Shown here: positions 1-12,900 of the stretch, in pieces
Position numbering within the stretch: the first letter of the stretch is position 1
Layout of the letters: the number at the start of each line of letters is the position of its first letter
Source of the DNA: Azolla caroliniana
Lineage: Eukaryota > Polypodiophyta
Reading direction: 5' to 3'
DNA: 64,000 nt
Assembly: GCA_043228905.1 (NCBI GenBank)
Contig: JBHGNT010000002.1
Coordinates: 2,356,001-2,420,000 of the forward strand
The notes under the pieces: model-generated
Databases searched by the model: none
Told to the model about the DNA's origin: nothing
Seen by the model: the letters and a program-made list of their open reading frames with translations, nothing else
Program-made: the position numbers and the translations under genes

Positions 1-45
1 TGGTTCAAGCTTAGACATTCAGGAAATGTGGGATTAGAATTTTGA

Positions 46-240
46 ATGGAGCTTTACAAATGGGTTGGGGTCAGGATAATGAAGTTAGGGCTCAAAAGTT
101 TTTGGGTTCCAATTTAGACCTTTGGGATTGGATTCAACGCTTAGGGAAATACGGGAATAGAGATTTGAACAGAGCTTTACAGAGTTAGGGTATTAAAGTT
201 AAGGGCTCAAGAGTTTTGGGTTTTTAAGATAGGGGATTTA
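46..240. repeat. Diverged tandem duplication beside the ZFWD 3' end
   Basis: Two related blocks, about 46-130 and 167-240, share a GAGCTTTACA core, an AAGTTAGGGCTCAA-like core and a GTTTTTGGG-like core. I see no coding potential here. The block lies just downstream of the stop codon of the minus-strand ZFWD gene. Confidence 0.45.
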
Positions 241-262
241 GGACTCTAGGATTTGAGTAAAT

Positions 263-290
263 TTTAGGGTTTAGGGTTTAGGGTTTAGGG
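263..290. repeat. Interstitial telomere-like repeat, four perfect TTTAGGG units
   Basis: Four uninterrupted copies of the plant telomere heptamer lie at 263-269, 270-276, 277-283 and 284-290. The stop codon of the minus-strand ZFWD gene (285-287) lies inside the last unit, so the array forms the very end of the reading frame and the start of the 3' UTR. Confidence 0.95.
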
Positions 291-3200
291 TGCCCATTTC
301 CACACCTTAATATTTCCACCATTATCACCCGCAATCACGAGCCCACTAGGGGTAACCAGTAGTGCTCGAATCTCATCCTTTGAAAACATGGCACACCGCT
401 CTGTGAAGCTGTTTTGCAGAAAGACCCAACATGATGAGATTGTAAATTGCCCCATTGATATAATAATTAAACTCAACACTACAAAAAAGTGAATGTATGG
501 TAATGTATACATACGATGGCAGCTCTAAAAGACGTACTGAATTGTCGTTCAATGAGCATAATAACATATCTTTGTTATGATGGTCAACAAATCCACGAAA
601 AGCAAGTACACCCTGAGAGAAAAAAGCAAATGGAAAATACCTTCATTTAACACCCACCCTTTTCTTTAAAATTATACACATGAATGGATGAAAAGTGTAG
701 TTTTATGATATACACAATAAAAATTGTGACGAGATAACAAAAACTAAAATTATGCACATCAAACACAGCAATATAAAAAGATACCCCCTTGTATACCTTT
801 CATATACACACCCGTGTATACAAATCAGTTATATATCTAGATGAAATCTTTGATCTTCATGAAGATTCTAATAGATTCTTTTTTCCAGCACTGTAACTCC
901 TTGGATCTGTCCAGAAACCGAGATAAAGCATCCCCATCATCACAATCCTCAATGATATGCCTTTTTGATAGTCGTCATAAACAACAAAATCACCTCTTCA
1001 TCATCCCATTCTTGCTCTAGTATCTACTAACATGGCAAACAAGCCTCTCATGTATGAATGAGTTGAACCTGCCACTTGATACAAGCAACCGAAGTTTCTC
1101 CTCATTAAGACACTCAAGTTGGGACTTCGGATCTCTCATTGAAAGGCAACAAGAGGAACAATCGACATCGGATGAACTATTCAGTAAGTTTCATCAAATC
1201 CTTATTCATAATTGTTCGGGCACATTGTGGTCAATATCCAGGTTGATATTATTGAGTACAAGACCCTCCGTGAGTATCGGTGTCCAACATTCAAGTTTGT
1301 CTTATGGACAATGTGATTGACTAATAGCTTTTTGAAATCTTAAAGAGGACATTCAAAATCACCTTCAATTCTTCAAAACTATTTTGTTTATGATCTATTC
1401 ACATGAGAGAATCCTACATAGCAACTCGTTAAATAATACTCTGAAACCATTTTGTTCATGTTCTATTCACATGAGAGAATTCTACATAGCAACCCAGGAA
1501 ATAATACTCTGAAACTATGTAAAATTACTAAGACAAATGTTATAAAACAAACTAGAATAGCAAATATGATTCTAAGGACCATCCATCAACAGCATTGTTT
1601 CCCACTTTCATTGGATACTTTGAAATCCCAAGGCGATCTACAATAAGTTAGAGCGATTAACTACAATAAGTTGTGGATCCAACCACTTCTACTCTACATC
1701 TACCAGAACAGCACCTCGCTATGTCACTGGCCTGAAAGTTTTAGCACCAAGCTCTTCTATGGTTGCTATTAGAAGAGAATTCAGAGCCTTGATGGTCTAT
1801 TAAATCAGTCTACTGAAATGTCCTTACATAAGCTCTTCAAAAACCAACAAAAGATTGTACTATATTCCAAATATTTGAGAAAGAAAAAGCTCAAGAAAGT
1901 CAAAAAAACAATGAACAAAGCCTTTGAAAAGCTGAGAACAATGATTATTGTGTCCCTGCTTGCATGAGTAAGCTCTGATTTGCAGTCTTACATTCTAATA
2001 TCCCCCTTCTCTACTCTGCAATTCTTTAAAACATAGCTGTGTTTCTACAAATCTGCCCATTATCTAGTCACATATCTAACTGAAACCAAGCATGCAGCAG
2101 TGCAATTTTTATGTTTTCGACTTCGATACTTGATAAGAAAACTAATCAAATGAGCTTTTGACAGCATTGTGTTTCTATGATGTGTGGTATCAATTTTCAA
2201 AATACTCTTTTTTACCACATCATCGCCACAAGAAAGATGTGAGTTCACGCCGACTGATATTGATTTTGACATTAGGCTTTTTACCATTTTACTGCGGAAG
2301 AATGGTATTAACTCACATTCAGATGTTCATGGACACCTGCATTATTGGAGTGAGTGTAGGATAAATCAAAACTCCCACTCTGGTTAGCTGCCCAAACCTG
2401 AAACAAAAAACACATAAATCCTTCATGAAACCTAACTGTATTAACAATAAAAGAAGCATTTCTCATGAACAATAAAGGCTGTCCCGTTTCTTACTTTGAC
2501 AGTTCCATCTAGTGAGCCAGAGATCAAATACTGATTCCAGAAAAGAAGACCCATGACAACATTTGAATGAGCTTGCAATGTTTGCATACAAACTCCCGTC
2601 ATCAAATCCCAAACCTTATGTATAGAAATAAACAAACTAGGGATACTTAGAAAAGCCAAAAAAATACAAGAGAAAAACAATCCAGACCTAGCAAGGTGAA
2701 AAGCACTGCAAAACGAACCGATTTCCTGTGTGTGGTACAAGATCTCAATCTGCATCAAACTACCTTAATTGTAAAGTCAGTTGAGCCTGAGTATAGCCTT
2801 CCCTCCGCCGCCTCCAGCGAAACAACCCCTCCCATGTGACCCAGTAAGGTAGCCGCTAGTTGAAAAACATTGAGAACTGTGTTGAATCTCCATGCTAGTA
2901 TACTCCCATTCTGACATCAGACGATATAACACAACACATATCCTAATTAAAATTCAACCATAGAAAAGGAAAAGAAAAATGACTTAAAATATGCAAAACA
3001 ATTCTACAGAAAGTCAATAAAAAGGTACTTCAGGAATAGAACTGTCACAAATTCTGGGGCCTCTGCCCATGTAAGTGATGGGTCAAGAGTTCACCTCTCT
3101 TATTAGGAGGTGAAATTAATAATAATTTTCTAAAGTAAAGATTCATAGAAGACAAGAAAAGTAGATAAACCTCAGCTCCAGCAAGTAGCAGATCATTGAA

Positions 3201-6200
3201 GACAACCAAAGCATGCACTTGTCCCATCGGCCCCTCTAACCTTTGTTCAGCATTAGAGTAGAGATGTAAAGCCTGAAAGGAAAACCAAGAAAAAACAATC
3301 ATTTCTTTTACACCACTTTGAGCCTATGCTAGGAGTGAATCTCAATCAAAAACAAGATGCGTTACCTTGACTTCATTTGGAAGGCCAACAAAAAGCCAAT
3401 CTGATTCTGTCAGTAGACATCCAACATCACCCCCCATTTGGATTACGTTTGCACACTGGAATAGCCACAATGCAAAATATTCTCAGATTTTGAGTGGGAA
3501 ATAGCAAGAAGAATAATGAAACTCCGTTATCACAACATATAGCATATATTTCTGCATGGCTAAAAAAAGCACGGAAAGTACATAATTTTTCAAACAGATA
3601 AATACAAAACTAGAACTTATTTATATGTATCTCCCCCGTTAAAAGAAACAATTTTGATCGTAAGATAAAAAAGATTAAGGGTTTTGTAATGTGCTATAAT
3701 TGAATAATTTTTCTTTAGCAATAGCATGATTGACTTTCTGCGTGACAATAATCCCTGAGCTTATGCTGATTCCATCAACAGGCTCCACCACAAAAAAGAA
3801 AAATGAATGGAATGAAGGCACAAAAGAGGGCAATGATAGTTATTTTGATGATACTTATCAAGACCATAACAATATCAACAATAGCTATTGAAACTGTAGG
3901 AGAACAAAGTCATTCACATCCTAATGGTCCTATCTTTATACTATGTCCTCCTAAATTCTAATTGCACATGCTTCACATGTAAAAACAAAAAAAAAACGAT
4001 GGAACTTCAGATTCACCTGTCCTGTCTCACAGTCCCAAATCCTGATTGTTCTGTCCTGGCTTCCTGTGTACATGTTGTTGGATCCACTCGGCAACACAAT
4101 AGACCTAATTGCCTGAAAGTCAACAAGACGACGTACCAATCCAGTCAAAGATTATCAAAAAGACATCAAATTTTTGTGAAATTGATCAATCCATCAACCC
4201 TTCTTTCAAAAGCTACTTAACACTGATAAACATAAAACACAGTCAATTAATCAGAACTTGGATAGCTTTTTAGTACATTTGGATAATTATAATGGTATAT
4301 GAGTAATTTTTCTAGCAAAAGAATATGAAGTGTAAAACAATAACTATCCACCTTCTCATGTTCAATATACCAACATTGCTAATCAAAGAATCCTTGGATG
4401 AGTTTTCAGTAAATACCAACAATTATAGTGATATATTGGTTTCTATTCCTAGCCAAAAAGTACAGAAAGAAAAACAATAGGTACATGTGGTCAGTCCAAT
4501 TAGCATTGGGTTCCGCATTGTGTGGAGTTGGTTGCATTCAATCTTAACGGTATAGATTACAATATCATCTTGGTACAGGCATAAGGGCCCCACATATAAA
4601 GTCAATTCAGAGTTGTAAATTAGAAGGCTAACATATTATTCTTAAGTTAGTGGCACTTGGCAACATGAGCTAAGACTTGCCTTATTCAAACAACTCCTTT
4701 TCTATGTAGAACTTGAAATTCAGTTTTGCCCTAGAGTGGCCACCATTCTAGAGGCCTAAATTCCACGAGAATAAGGAAATAATGAACGTGCTCTTTTTTC
4801 TACTATACTCAGTCAACTCTTTTTCTATGTAGAACTTGAACTTCAGTCTTGCCCTAGAGAGGCCACCACCATTCTAGGCCTAAAAATCCACAAGAATAAG
4901 GAAATGATAAATGTGCTCTTTTTTCTACCACACTCAGTAATGATTTCCTTGGAATGTTGAAGTCTACATACAGGCTTTCATTCTGATATAGGCTTAAGCT
5001 CTTGGTTGTGCTTCTGGGGTTTGTGATTTATCTTATACTATCCTCTTCTATTAATTTTCAATACAGAAATACTGAAAGAAGCGTTGATGTTAACTTCCTT
5101 CTTCATGCAGGAGCAATCGAGCTTCATAGATATGAAGCAAAGTTGTAGTAGATCAAAAATCACAAGGATTATTTCTTCTTTGTTTACATAACACTTCTCA
5201 AATGGTGAATGTCTGTTAAAATGGATGTTCTACCACCCTCTTTTTGGAAGTTCCATTGATCAGTTTAGCATACTAAAAAAGACAATAGCAACTGCCCCCT
5301 CATGTGCATTATACAGCCAAAAGATAATTAATCAAAATGTAGATGGCTTTTTGAGCAATTCCCACAAGCGTTGAGTTCCGTGTGCTTGCATATATGTAGT
5401 ATATAGGTTAGCATTGATTCTAGCATTCACCCACATGACTGTATCTGTATCTGCTCAGTACTTAAGCCTTAGCTTATTATTGTTTCAGGCTCCATAGTAC
5501 CCTCTCTTGCAATCGTGTTTCAGTCTCTGTTAATTATATATATTAATCCCAGCTTCCTCCATTTATACTATGTGTTGTACACCCTCTTTTTTCCCGCAGA
5601 ATCTTACAGGTATATTGGTAACTTTCCTTGGTAGAAAACAGCAAAAAGGAAGGAAAAACAATACCACTTTCCTATTGTCAAAGCGAGTTAATCAAAATTT
5701 AAATGGCTTATACACAAATTCGGAATGATCTCAGCGGCTTTTTTCAAATAAGAAGAAAAAGCAAAAGCAAAACAAGGAGAACAAAAAGAATCGCCTACCT
5801 TCTCATGGCCATGGAGAGTTGTCATGAAGCTCATGTCTTTAGTGTTGGAGAAAGAATGAAGGAAGCCACAGAGCTTGCCTCGAGAGCAATGGCCTCCAAG
5901 AAAGAAAGTACAAGGTTTTGAAGGAGAAAGCAAAGCCCCAGTTCCGACATTAAGACGATTGCCCGCAGGTGGATTGCCCCAAATCATAAGACTAGAAGCA
6001 GCATTCTTTCGATAAGAAGAGATCTCGCTGTCGTCAAAAGACCCTGAGCCACCGGATCGCCTATGCAATGTAGCTGCTTTGTCATTGTTTGGTGAAAGGG
6101 ATTGTGCAGAGCCAGCATGAGAGGGGTCTAATTGAAGGCTACCGAAATGGGTCTTCTTGATGGTCGGCACGGACTGCACCATAGCATCTACCTCCATATC

Positions 6201-6272
6201 AGGGTCAGGCGAGGTCGAAGGATCCTTTGTAGAGGGGAGGAGAGGAAGAGATCTCACTCTTTTGAGGGACAT
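285..6272 (-). CDS. CCCH zinc-finger and WD40-repeat protein (ZFWD family), nine exons
   Basis: Nine minus-strand exons can be placed with GT-AG junctions: 6272-5799, 4112-4017, 3455-3366, 3272-3171, 2910-2764, 2614-2495, 2397-2317, 612-515 and 408-285. They encode about 443 residues, close to plant ZFWD proteins. Exon 1 carries a basic, low-complexity N-terminus and one C-x7-C-x5-C-x3-H finger (Cys121, Cys129, Cys135, His139). The later exons encode WD blades ending in motifs such as IRIWD, TIKVWD, TVKVW and KVWKW. The first seven exons end in phase 0; exon 8 ends inside a serine codon completed by exon 9. The ATG at 6272 is followed by MSLKRVR. The family is plant-specific and presumed to bind nucleic acid through the finger and protein partners through the propeller; its exact role is not known. 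I see no lesions, so the gene looks functional. Introns 1 and 7 are the longest. Confidence 0.93.
1381..1516. repeat. 68-bp tandem duplication in ZFWD intron 7
   Basis: Units 1381-1448 and 1449-1516 match at most positions, sharing CTATTCACATGAGAGAAT and ATAATACTCTGAAAC. The duplication is intronic and non-coding. Confidence 0.85.
4687..4938. repeat. About 125-bp diverged tandem duplication in ZFWD intron 1
   Basis: Blocks at about 4687-4809 and 4810-4938 share CTATGTAGAACTTGAA, GCCCTAGAG and GTGCTCTTTTTTCTAC in the same order, with small indels. The duplication lies in intron 1. Confidence 0.85.
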
Positions 6273-6525
6273 GCAGGAAGAGCTGGGGGGAGGGAGGGGG
6301 GAGGGAGTTTCTTCCTATGTAAAAAAGAGTTTTCCTTTAACAATTAGGGTTTGTTTACGGTTCCCTTTATATTGCAGGGATTCTCCAGTTCTCAGGTACA
6401 TATGAAAAAGGTAGAGATTGTGTCTCTCTACCTTGCGCAGGAAGTGCAGGCAAAGGGGGGAATTTTTAGGGCTTAATCGGAAAAATAAGGGGAAGGAGGT
6501 GTCTCAAGGTTTGAAGGGAATGGGT

Positions 6526-6574
<49 letters not shown>

Positions 6575-6775
6575 TAGAATTAGGGTTTCTCCAATATTTA
6601 GGGTTTTTACCATTGGAGGTAGGGGGAAGAGGGGGGAGACTTCTGATTCATCTTACTCTGTCATGAGGAGTTTCCTTCTTAAAGAGTTTGTATGTCAGTT
6701 AACAAATGTTTCTTCTTAGGGTTTTGTCTTCAGTGCTTCTATTTGTTAGGGTTTTGGGGGGGGGGGGGGGGTATG
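6273..6775 (-). promoter_or_regulatory. ZFWD upstream region with five telo-boxes and a CT tract
   Basis: Read from the gene strand, five AAACCCTAA boxes lie upstream of the start codon, at 6344-6352, 6580-6588, 6598-6606, 6716-6724 and 6746-6754. A (CT)n run at about 6532-6569 and a G run near 6757-6772 lie between and beside them. Telo-boxes are common in promoters of growth- and translation-related plant genes, and CT tracts are frequent near plant transcription starts. I see no convincing TATA box. That this is the core promoter is inferred from position. Confidence 0.6.
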
Positions 6776-6879
6776 AAGGACATATCCACACAGAGAGATT
6801 AGAATTGCTTTCTACTTTCTGAGAGGAAAAGTTTGATATGAGAGAGAGAAGAGAGACTCTGCAGAAGAGGCTCTTCTTC

Positions 6880-6880
<1 letters not shown>

Positions 6881-6911
<31 letters not shown>

Positions 6912-6980
6912 TGTATGTATGTATAATGTATGTATAATGTATGTATTTCAAAGAAGCCAATGAATGAATGAATGAATGAG
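6881..6980. repeat. ATGT and TGAA microsatellites
   Basis: (ATGT)n runs from about 6881 to 6945 with TATAATG interruptions, followed by (TGAA)n at about 6958-6979. The stretch 6776-7192 otherwise shows no gene I can support. Confidence 0.9.
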
Positions 6981-7200
6981 ATTGATTGATGCTCTTTGTT
7001 GTTGGTGGGTATGTGTATAGTGTGAAACCATGCCACCACCAATATTATTACATTTGATCCGTGGATCGTCATGCGGGTGCCCGAGAACTCGTATGAGCCA
7101 ATCCGGACGAGACCATCAGACCCCCGACCCTCTTGTGAACCCTCTGATAGAAGAAGAAGAAGCTTTGTTGCTTCGGGCACTGATCTCGCATTGAGACAAC

Positions 7201-7774
7201 TAACAATCAGCAACGGTTCGGTTCCGAACCGAACCGAACCACGGCTTAACAGTTTAAACGGTTTGGTTCAAGTTCAAGTTCCTTTTGTAAAATGGTTCGT
7301 TTCGGTTTGGGTGTGAATGGTTCGGCTCGGTTTTAATGGTTTTAAACCGCGGTTTAAACAGTTCAATGGTTTGATGGTTTTATTTTTATTTATTTTTTTA
7401 AAATTTTTAAATTTTAAAGAAATTAAAAAATAAAAAAAAAATTCAAACACCCTTTTTATTTTTAAGCCTAATTCTCAAGAAAAATCTTTACAATTTTGAA
7501 AATTAAAAATTTGAAATAATAATAAAAATTTTAATTTTGTATTTTTAATTTTGACTTAAGTTGAAAACCAAAAGTGAACCACGAAACCATGGTTTAATGG
7601 TTTAACGGTTTGGATTTTTACCAGACGGTTCAGTTTAATGGTTTAACAATTTGGATTTTTACCAAAAGGTTTGGTTTTAACGGTTTCGTGGTTCGGTTCA
7701 AGTTTCAAGATTTTTAAACGATTCGGTTTGGACACTCTCGAACCAAACCGATACTGAACGATTGCCGATTGTTA
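7201..7774. mobile_element. hAT-like MITE, copy 1 (574 bp)
   Basis: The ends are inverted repeats: the left end begins TAACAATCAGCAACGGTTCG, and the right end reads, reverse-complemented, TAACAATCGGCAATCGTTC. Subterminal sequence is rich in GGTTCGGTT and AACCGAACC, and the core is AT-rich and non-coding. The 8-bp flanks are GAGACAAC (7193-7200) and AAGACAAC (7775-7782), matching at 7 of 8. An 8-bp target duplication with short inverted ends is typical of hAT superfamily elements. There is no transposase, so the element is non-autonomous. A second family member lies at 15530-15991. Confidence 0.87.
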
Positions 7775-7782
7775 AAGACAAC

Positions 7783-9550
7783 CACGTTCTTCTTCGATAG
7801 ACTAAAACACGTTTGATCCAGCACAAAAACTCGTCGGGGGTGACAACCACATTTCGGAGAATGTAAGTCTCGTCCGCACAAGCCAATGGGCTCGTGCCAC
7901 GACTCCGACACTTTTCTAACACGTCCTTTGGATGCTTTGGAGACCAGGACTCACTCGCTGCCCTGATGCAGTTAGTGACTCATTGGCCACTAATTGTGCT
8001 CATTCCGACCTTCGTCTTCCCTCCCTATCCACCTGTCAACTCTGGATAATAATAACACCGAGTTTGGACAAACCAATAGTTTGCACGTTGTCACAAAGGA
8101 TGGCAAGCACTTGTGGAGACTACTTTGACGTTGCATCAATGGGATGTGGATGAAATGAGAATGATCTTATCTAGAATGAGAATGAAGCCCGAAAAAAAAT
8201 GAGTAGTGAGAAGGGAGTAAATGACCCCTCCATAGTGTCAAGTAATCTAAAGTTGAGTATCATAATTATGTTGGACCGGAACCAATAAATTTGAAGTGGG
8301 CTCAAAGTCACTCAAGTGTGGATGTCTACATTAATTGTCTTGAATCCAATAATAAGGCACCCCACCCCCCAATTTAGTTTAGGTCATAAATACCTTGATC
8401 CCCATTTTAGGGGGAGAATGAGCATCAAACAAGTAAAGGTTTATCAACCTCGTAAGGATTGTCAACTTAACAATTAACAAGAGATTAAACTCTTCAAGAA
8501 CACCCCGATGTTGCATATCCTCATCAACCCCCTTATTGCCTTTATATGTAACTATGCAGAAACAATAGGTTACCTCTAGGACTTTGTCCCCATATAAATC
8601 TCTCGATTGTATTTGATATCACTTAACAAGAGATTGCACTCTTCAAGAATGCCCAAATGCTACATGTCCTCATCATTGCCTTTAATGTGAAACTATGCAG
8701 GAGCAATGGGTTATCTCTAGCACTTGTTCACCATATAAATATTTGAAAGATATTTGAATAAAAACACATGAAAAATCTTGAGCTTGGATTCAACATAGAA
8801 ACACCTCTTCTATACATTGGAGTAGTTCAAACCAAACTAAAGTCTTTTACATTTTGAAGATACTTTACTTAAGATTGTGAGGTATCTTTCTATGTCTTTC
8901 GTCACAAGAAAATGAAATGTTTGTAGGATCTTTAATGAGGAATCTTATATATACTACTAGCTTCTAAGGTGTGAGGCAACTAAACTATTTCTCCACTAAT
9001 GCATGGGTATCCATATGAAGGTGCTTCACTCTACAGACAATGAATATAAAACTTCAATACTCTATTCCGTGTCTCTAGTCCTCCACACTTCAAAGTACAT
9101 GAACTTTTTATACGAACAAATTATTTGAATGTTTTCTATAATTTTCTTATATATATATATATATATCTAATGAGCAAATTCGTTTACAAAATAGTGGCAC
9201 CTTGTCATTTGTTCTTCTATGCCTACCAAGATTCTCTTTCATAAATTTTCAAACTTATTTGTTTTTCTTGTATAATCCATTATTATTATTTTTATTAATG
9301 TTATCCGGAGAACCCAAAGTAAAATTGAAGGAGTGAATGGATGTCAAAGTGTTTCATTTTGAGGACATTTGCAAAGTAAATTAATCAAAATTAAACTAAT
9401 TCAAGATGTAATCATTTTTACTAAGAATGGGATTGTCCCAAAGTCTAAAATTTCCAAACCATCACCAACTTCGTCTTTAGCAAATGATATATTAGCTCCG
9501 ATGAAGTACATCAACATGGCACTATCCAATGATCTAGATTATTCTGTGTG
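7783..9550. other. Gene-poor AT-rich interval
   Basis: No gene can be supported. A diverged tandem duplication covers about 8471-8600 and 8623-8745, sharing AACAAGAGATT, CTCTTCAAGAA and AACTATGCAG. A (TA)n tract lies near 9150-9168. Confidence 0.6.
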
Positions 9551-9559
9551 GAAATAGCG

Positions 9560-9803
9560 CTCGGCCACACCCAAGTCTTAAACTCAATGGAAGAACAAAG
9601 CAAAAATGGAGATTAATACACTTACACAAACAACAGAGAGAACACATGATGTTTACGTGGAAAACCCTAATAGGGAAAAATCACGGGAGCCCACAAACTC
9701 CAACTATCACTATAAGAGAAAGGGGTACAATAGGAGACTCAGAGGCAATGACCTCGAGCTCTATGCCTTCGCCAACCGGCGGTTACAACAGAAAGATTTT
9801 CTG

Positions 9804-9847
<44 letters not shown>

Positions 9848-9910
9848 CAACAATAATGATAACAACCAACAATGCTCTATAAAGTGATTGCCCTAAGTCA
9901 TATTTATACG
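9560..9910. mobile_element. Possible LTR-like fragment with CT microsatellite
   Basis: The segment holds GATGTTTACGTGGAAAACCC at about 9648, a phrase I associate with plant LTR-type repeats, then a (CT)n tract at about 9808-9844 and a TATTTATACG sequence near 9901. I could not find a second copy, a PBS or a PPT in the window, so this is a weak call made on resemblance alone. Confidence 0.25.
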
Positions 9911-12900
9911 TATATGACTTTAGCACTATTTACAAATATGAACATGAAGTAGCAAGGGATTGCATGGATGTACGATGAATTAATAACCCAAAAAATTTGT
10001 GATAATCCTTGTGAAATATATAATTCTATAGGTATAAAAAATAACACATAAAATATAGGTAATTGAAAAAGTGGACAAAATGCAACAAAAACTCTAAATT
10101 TGTGTCTTTTATTATAACCATCTTTCCATATGGTGTCCAACCCTCCACTCTTGTTGGAAGCACTTTGTATCTTATTCTTTGAACATAACTTCACATTAGT
10201 GTAGGGGAAGTTGGCTTGAGAAAATAGATTTAGCAATCAAATTAGACTCATTAACTCTATACACATGTTGCAAGACCGGTATTTGGTAGAATCTTTAGTA
10301 TTCTTTAGTATGCCAAACAAGCGTAGGACCTTTGATGTTGCATTAAGTGTGTCATCATGTAGAAACAATGGGATATTGTAAACTTGTGAATTATTACAAT
10401 GTCCTTGGAGGATTCTTCATAGGTATGGGCAAAGTGCATAATCTTACCCATAACCACCCTTGTGCCTGCTTTAATGAGTGAAAGGCATAATCTCCAATGA
10501 TTTGTTCAAACATGAAAGCAAAGTTATTGATCATTTGTCATTAATTCCTTAAATTAATGGAAATAAGAATTTTACCAACAGACTCATGTTCATAGTGGTA
10601 GAATATGTTGGGAATTCGGTCCCTCCGGATGAGACGGATGAGACGAACCGAAGGAAGGAACCGGATCAGATAGATCCGGAAGGTATCCAGATGGATCCGG
10701 TGTGAACCGGATCCAAGGACATATCTGTAAATATGTTTCTAGTGTGCCTATCATGGCCAGATATTTTTGAACCTTGCTCCAACTCTCCTTCACCGCCCCC
10801 CCCCCCCCCCCCCCCCCCCAAACCAAGCACATATTTTGCTTCTCCACCTTGTGCATTGGTCACGACTTCGAATGAACCTTGTAAAGATTCTAACTCTCAT
10901 AAAGTAGGAGTATATGGAAGCGTAGTGCACGTGTGAGCAAGAGAAAGAATTAGAGAAAACAACTAGAAATAATAAAATACACAATAGGGGGATGACAACT
11001 TATGCACTAAAGATAAAACTTTATTAATCAACTAAACGCAATGGGCCAACGTGATTTTATATACAAGTCCTCAAGGGAATGCCACATTAAATGTGATTGG
11101 TGAAATCTAATTAAGATCTCCACTCAAGTACGATTCTATGATAAAAATATATGATATTCTTTGACCACATTCACACTTGACAACTAACTAGATAGTTCAC
11201 ATGGATTACAATAAAGTGTGTTCACGCACTTTTTCACACATTGTGCTTTTCTTCATAAGCATGTACATGCTCACACGAGTTGAGCTTGATTCTCAACAAA
11301 CCTCATCACAAAGGAGTGTTCAAGATACATTCATGTATGAGAATGTGCCACTTAATGCATTTATGTCGAGAACTATGTAAACAGTATCCCATGAACAATG
11401 CAAAGTGTACAAGAGTATTACAATGTGAATTTGAGTTGTTGAAGTCTCATGAGGAATCTATCAAGGAGCTCACACCAACTCCTTGGTACTTTTTTTGACC
11501 CATACACAACTTTCAACAACCGTGTGCCCTTGTTTTTTGAATAAGATAGCCCCAAACCTCCTTGAGATTAACGATTAAGGTAAGTATAAACTACTTAATA
11601 CATAATGGTCTTTTACCTATTTACAATTGTTACATTGCCAATTGTTACGAGCATAATGGTAATTGTAGCTCTCTAACCTTGAGGTTAGGTGTGGGCTAAT
11701 CCATAAGGGACGAAGGGTGAGGATTGAGTTATGTCAATCCTACTATGGGAGATAACTGAGTGTTTCATCACTTGGCCTAGGGTTTGATCCTATATAAGAA
11801 GTTTTGCTACCTTCATGATGGGACAAGACAATCTTTATCATATTGGATAGAAACTTTGATAACATGGCAAAGCTCTATCTTCATACATGTGTGTCTCCTT
11901 CAAACACAAGGTATGATCCATGTCTATATTGGGTTGTATGGGATATTGACAAGGACTTGGATTTGTCTTTCACCTTCACTAGGGTGTGATAAGGTGGAAT
12001 AACTCATTTTCTTATTTTGCTTAACGTTAATTAAGATTTTTACATAAATACTACATGTGATGAGAAACTTGTCCATCAACTCATGCAAATTACTAGATGC
12101 TTTCTACAATTAATATAACGATTTCCACATGGTCAAGTCCTTGTTTTTTGAATCAAGAAGCTCAAAACCTCCTTCTTGAGATAGCTAGTCAAGAAAAGTG
12201 AACTTGAAGTCCACATTGTATGTTAGATAGTTCTATGTCATGACCACTCCCAAAACTACTCAGATCATTTTGAGCTTTGTAATCAAAGTGAAAAGAGTAT
12301 GATTTATTGAGCCTTCAATCAAAGCAAAAATATTCCTCAAAATTTTCTCCCTTCATCTAGACATAGTGTTTTGCTACAAGCCTAGCCTTGTATTTATCCA
12401 TTGGGACCCACCTGGCATCAACCTTGTATTGAAGTCTGCCGAAGTCCCAAGTCTAATTGTCTGAAATGCTATACAACTAAGATTCCATAGTTCCTCTCCA
12501 CCTCATATTTTCCATTGCCTCCTCCATTGACCTTAATCCTTGATTTCTTCAACAATCACCCTCTTAAAACTTAGGTAAATAGAGTTGTTACATGCTTCCA
12601 TCATGCCAATTAGGTGGCATTTTTTGAAATCCAATACGAGGTGTATGAGATTCCTTGAAATCTGCATCTTGATTATCGCCTGCTTTCTAGCTAGATCTTA
12701 GGATTTATATTTTGGGTTATATTTGATCAACATTAGTTTCCTACTCATTTAACTTCTTCATCTATCGTCAGGCCATTTGCAAACGCATGGCTAAAGGTTT
12801 CTTCAGTGATTTCCCAAACCCCTTAAAGTAAGGGAAATGTTAGGATGACATCCTCCAATAACCCCATTATAACACTCATAATATTCCTTACATATCTCGT

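Noticed and set aside
7071-7213. Possible exon (MRVPENSYEPIRTRPSD on the plus strand, or its minus-strand counterpart) next to the MITE
   Set aside because: There are no splice sites or recognisable homology, and the frame runs into the transposon.
10590-10984. Gly-rich or Pro-rich small proteins around 10.8 kb
   Set aside because: They arise from the C24 homopolymer and lack coding context.
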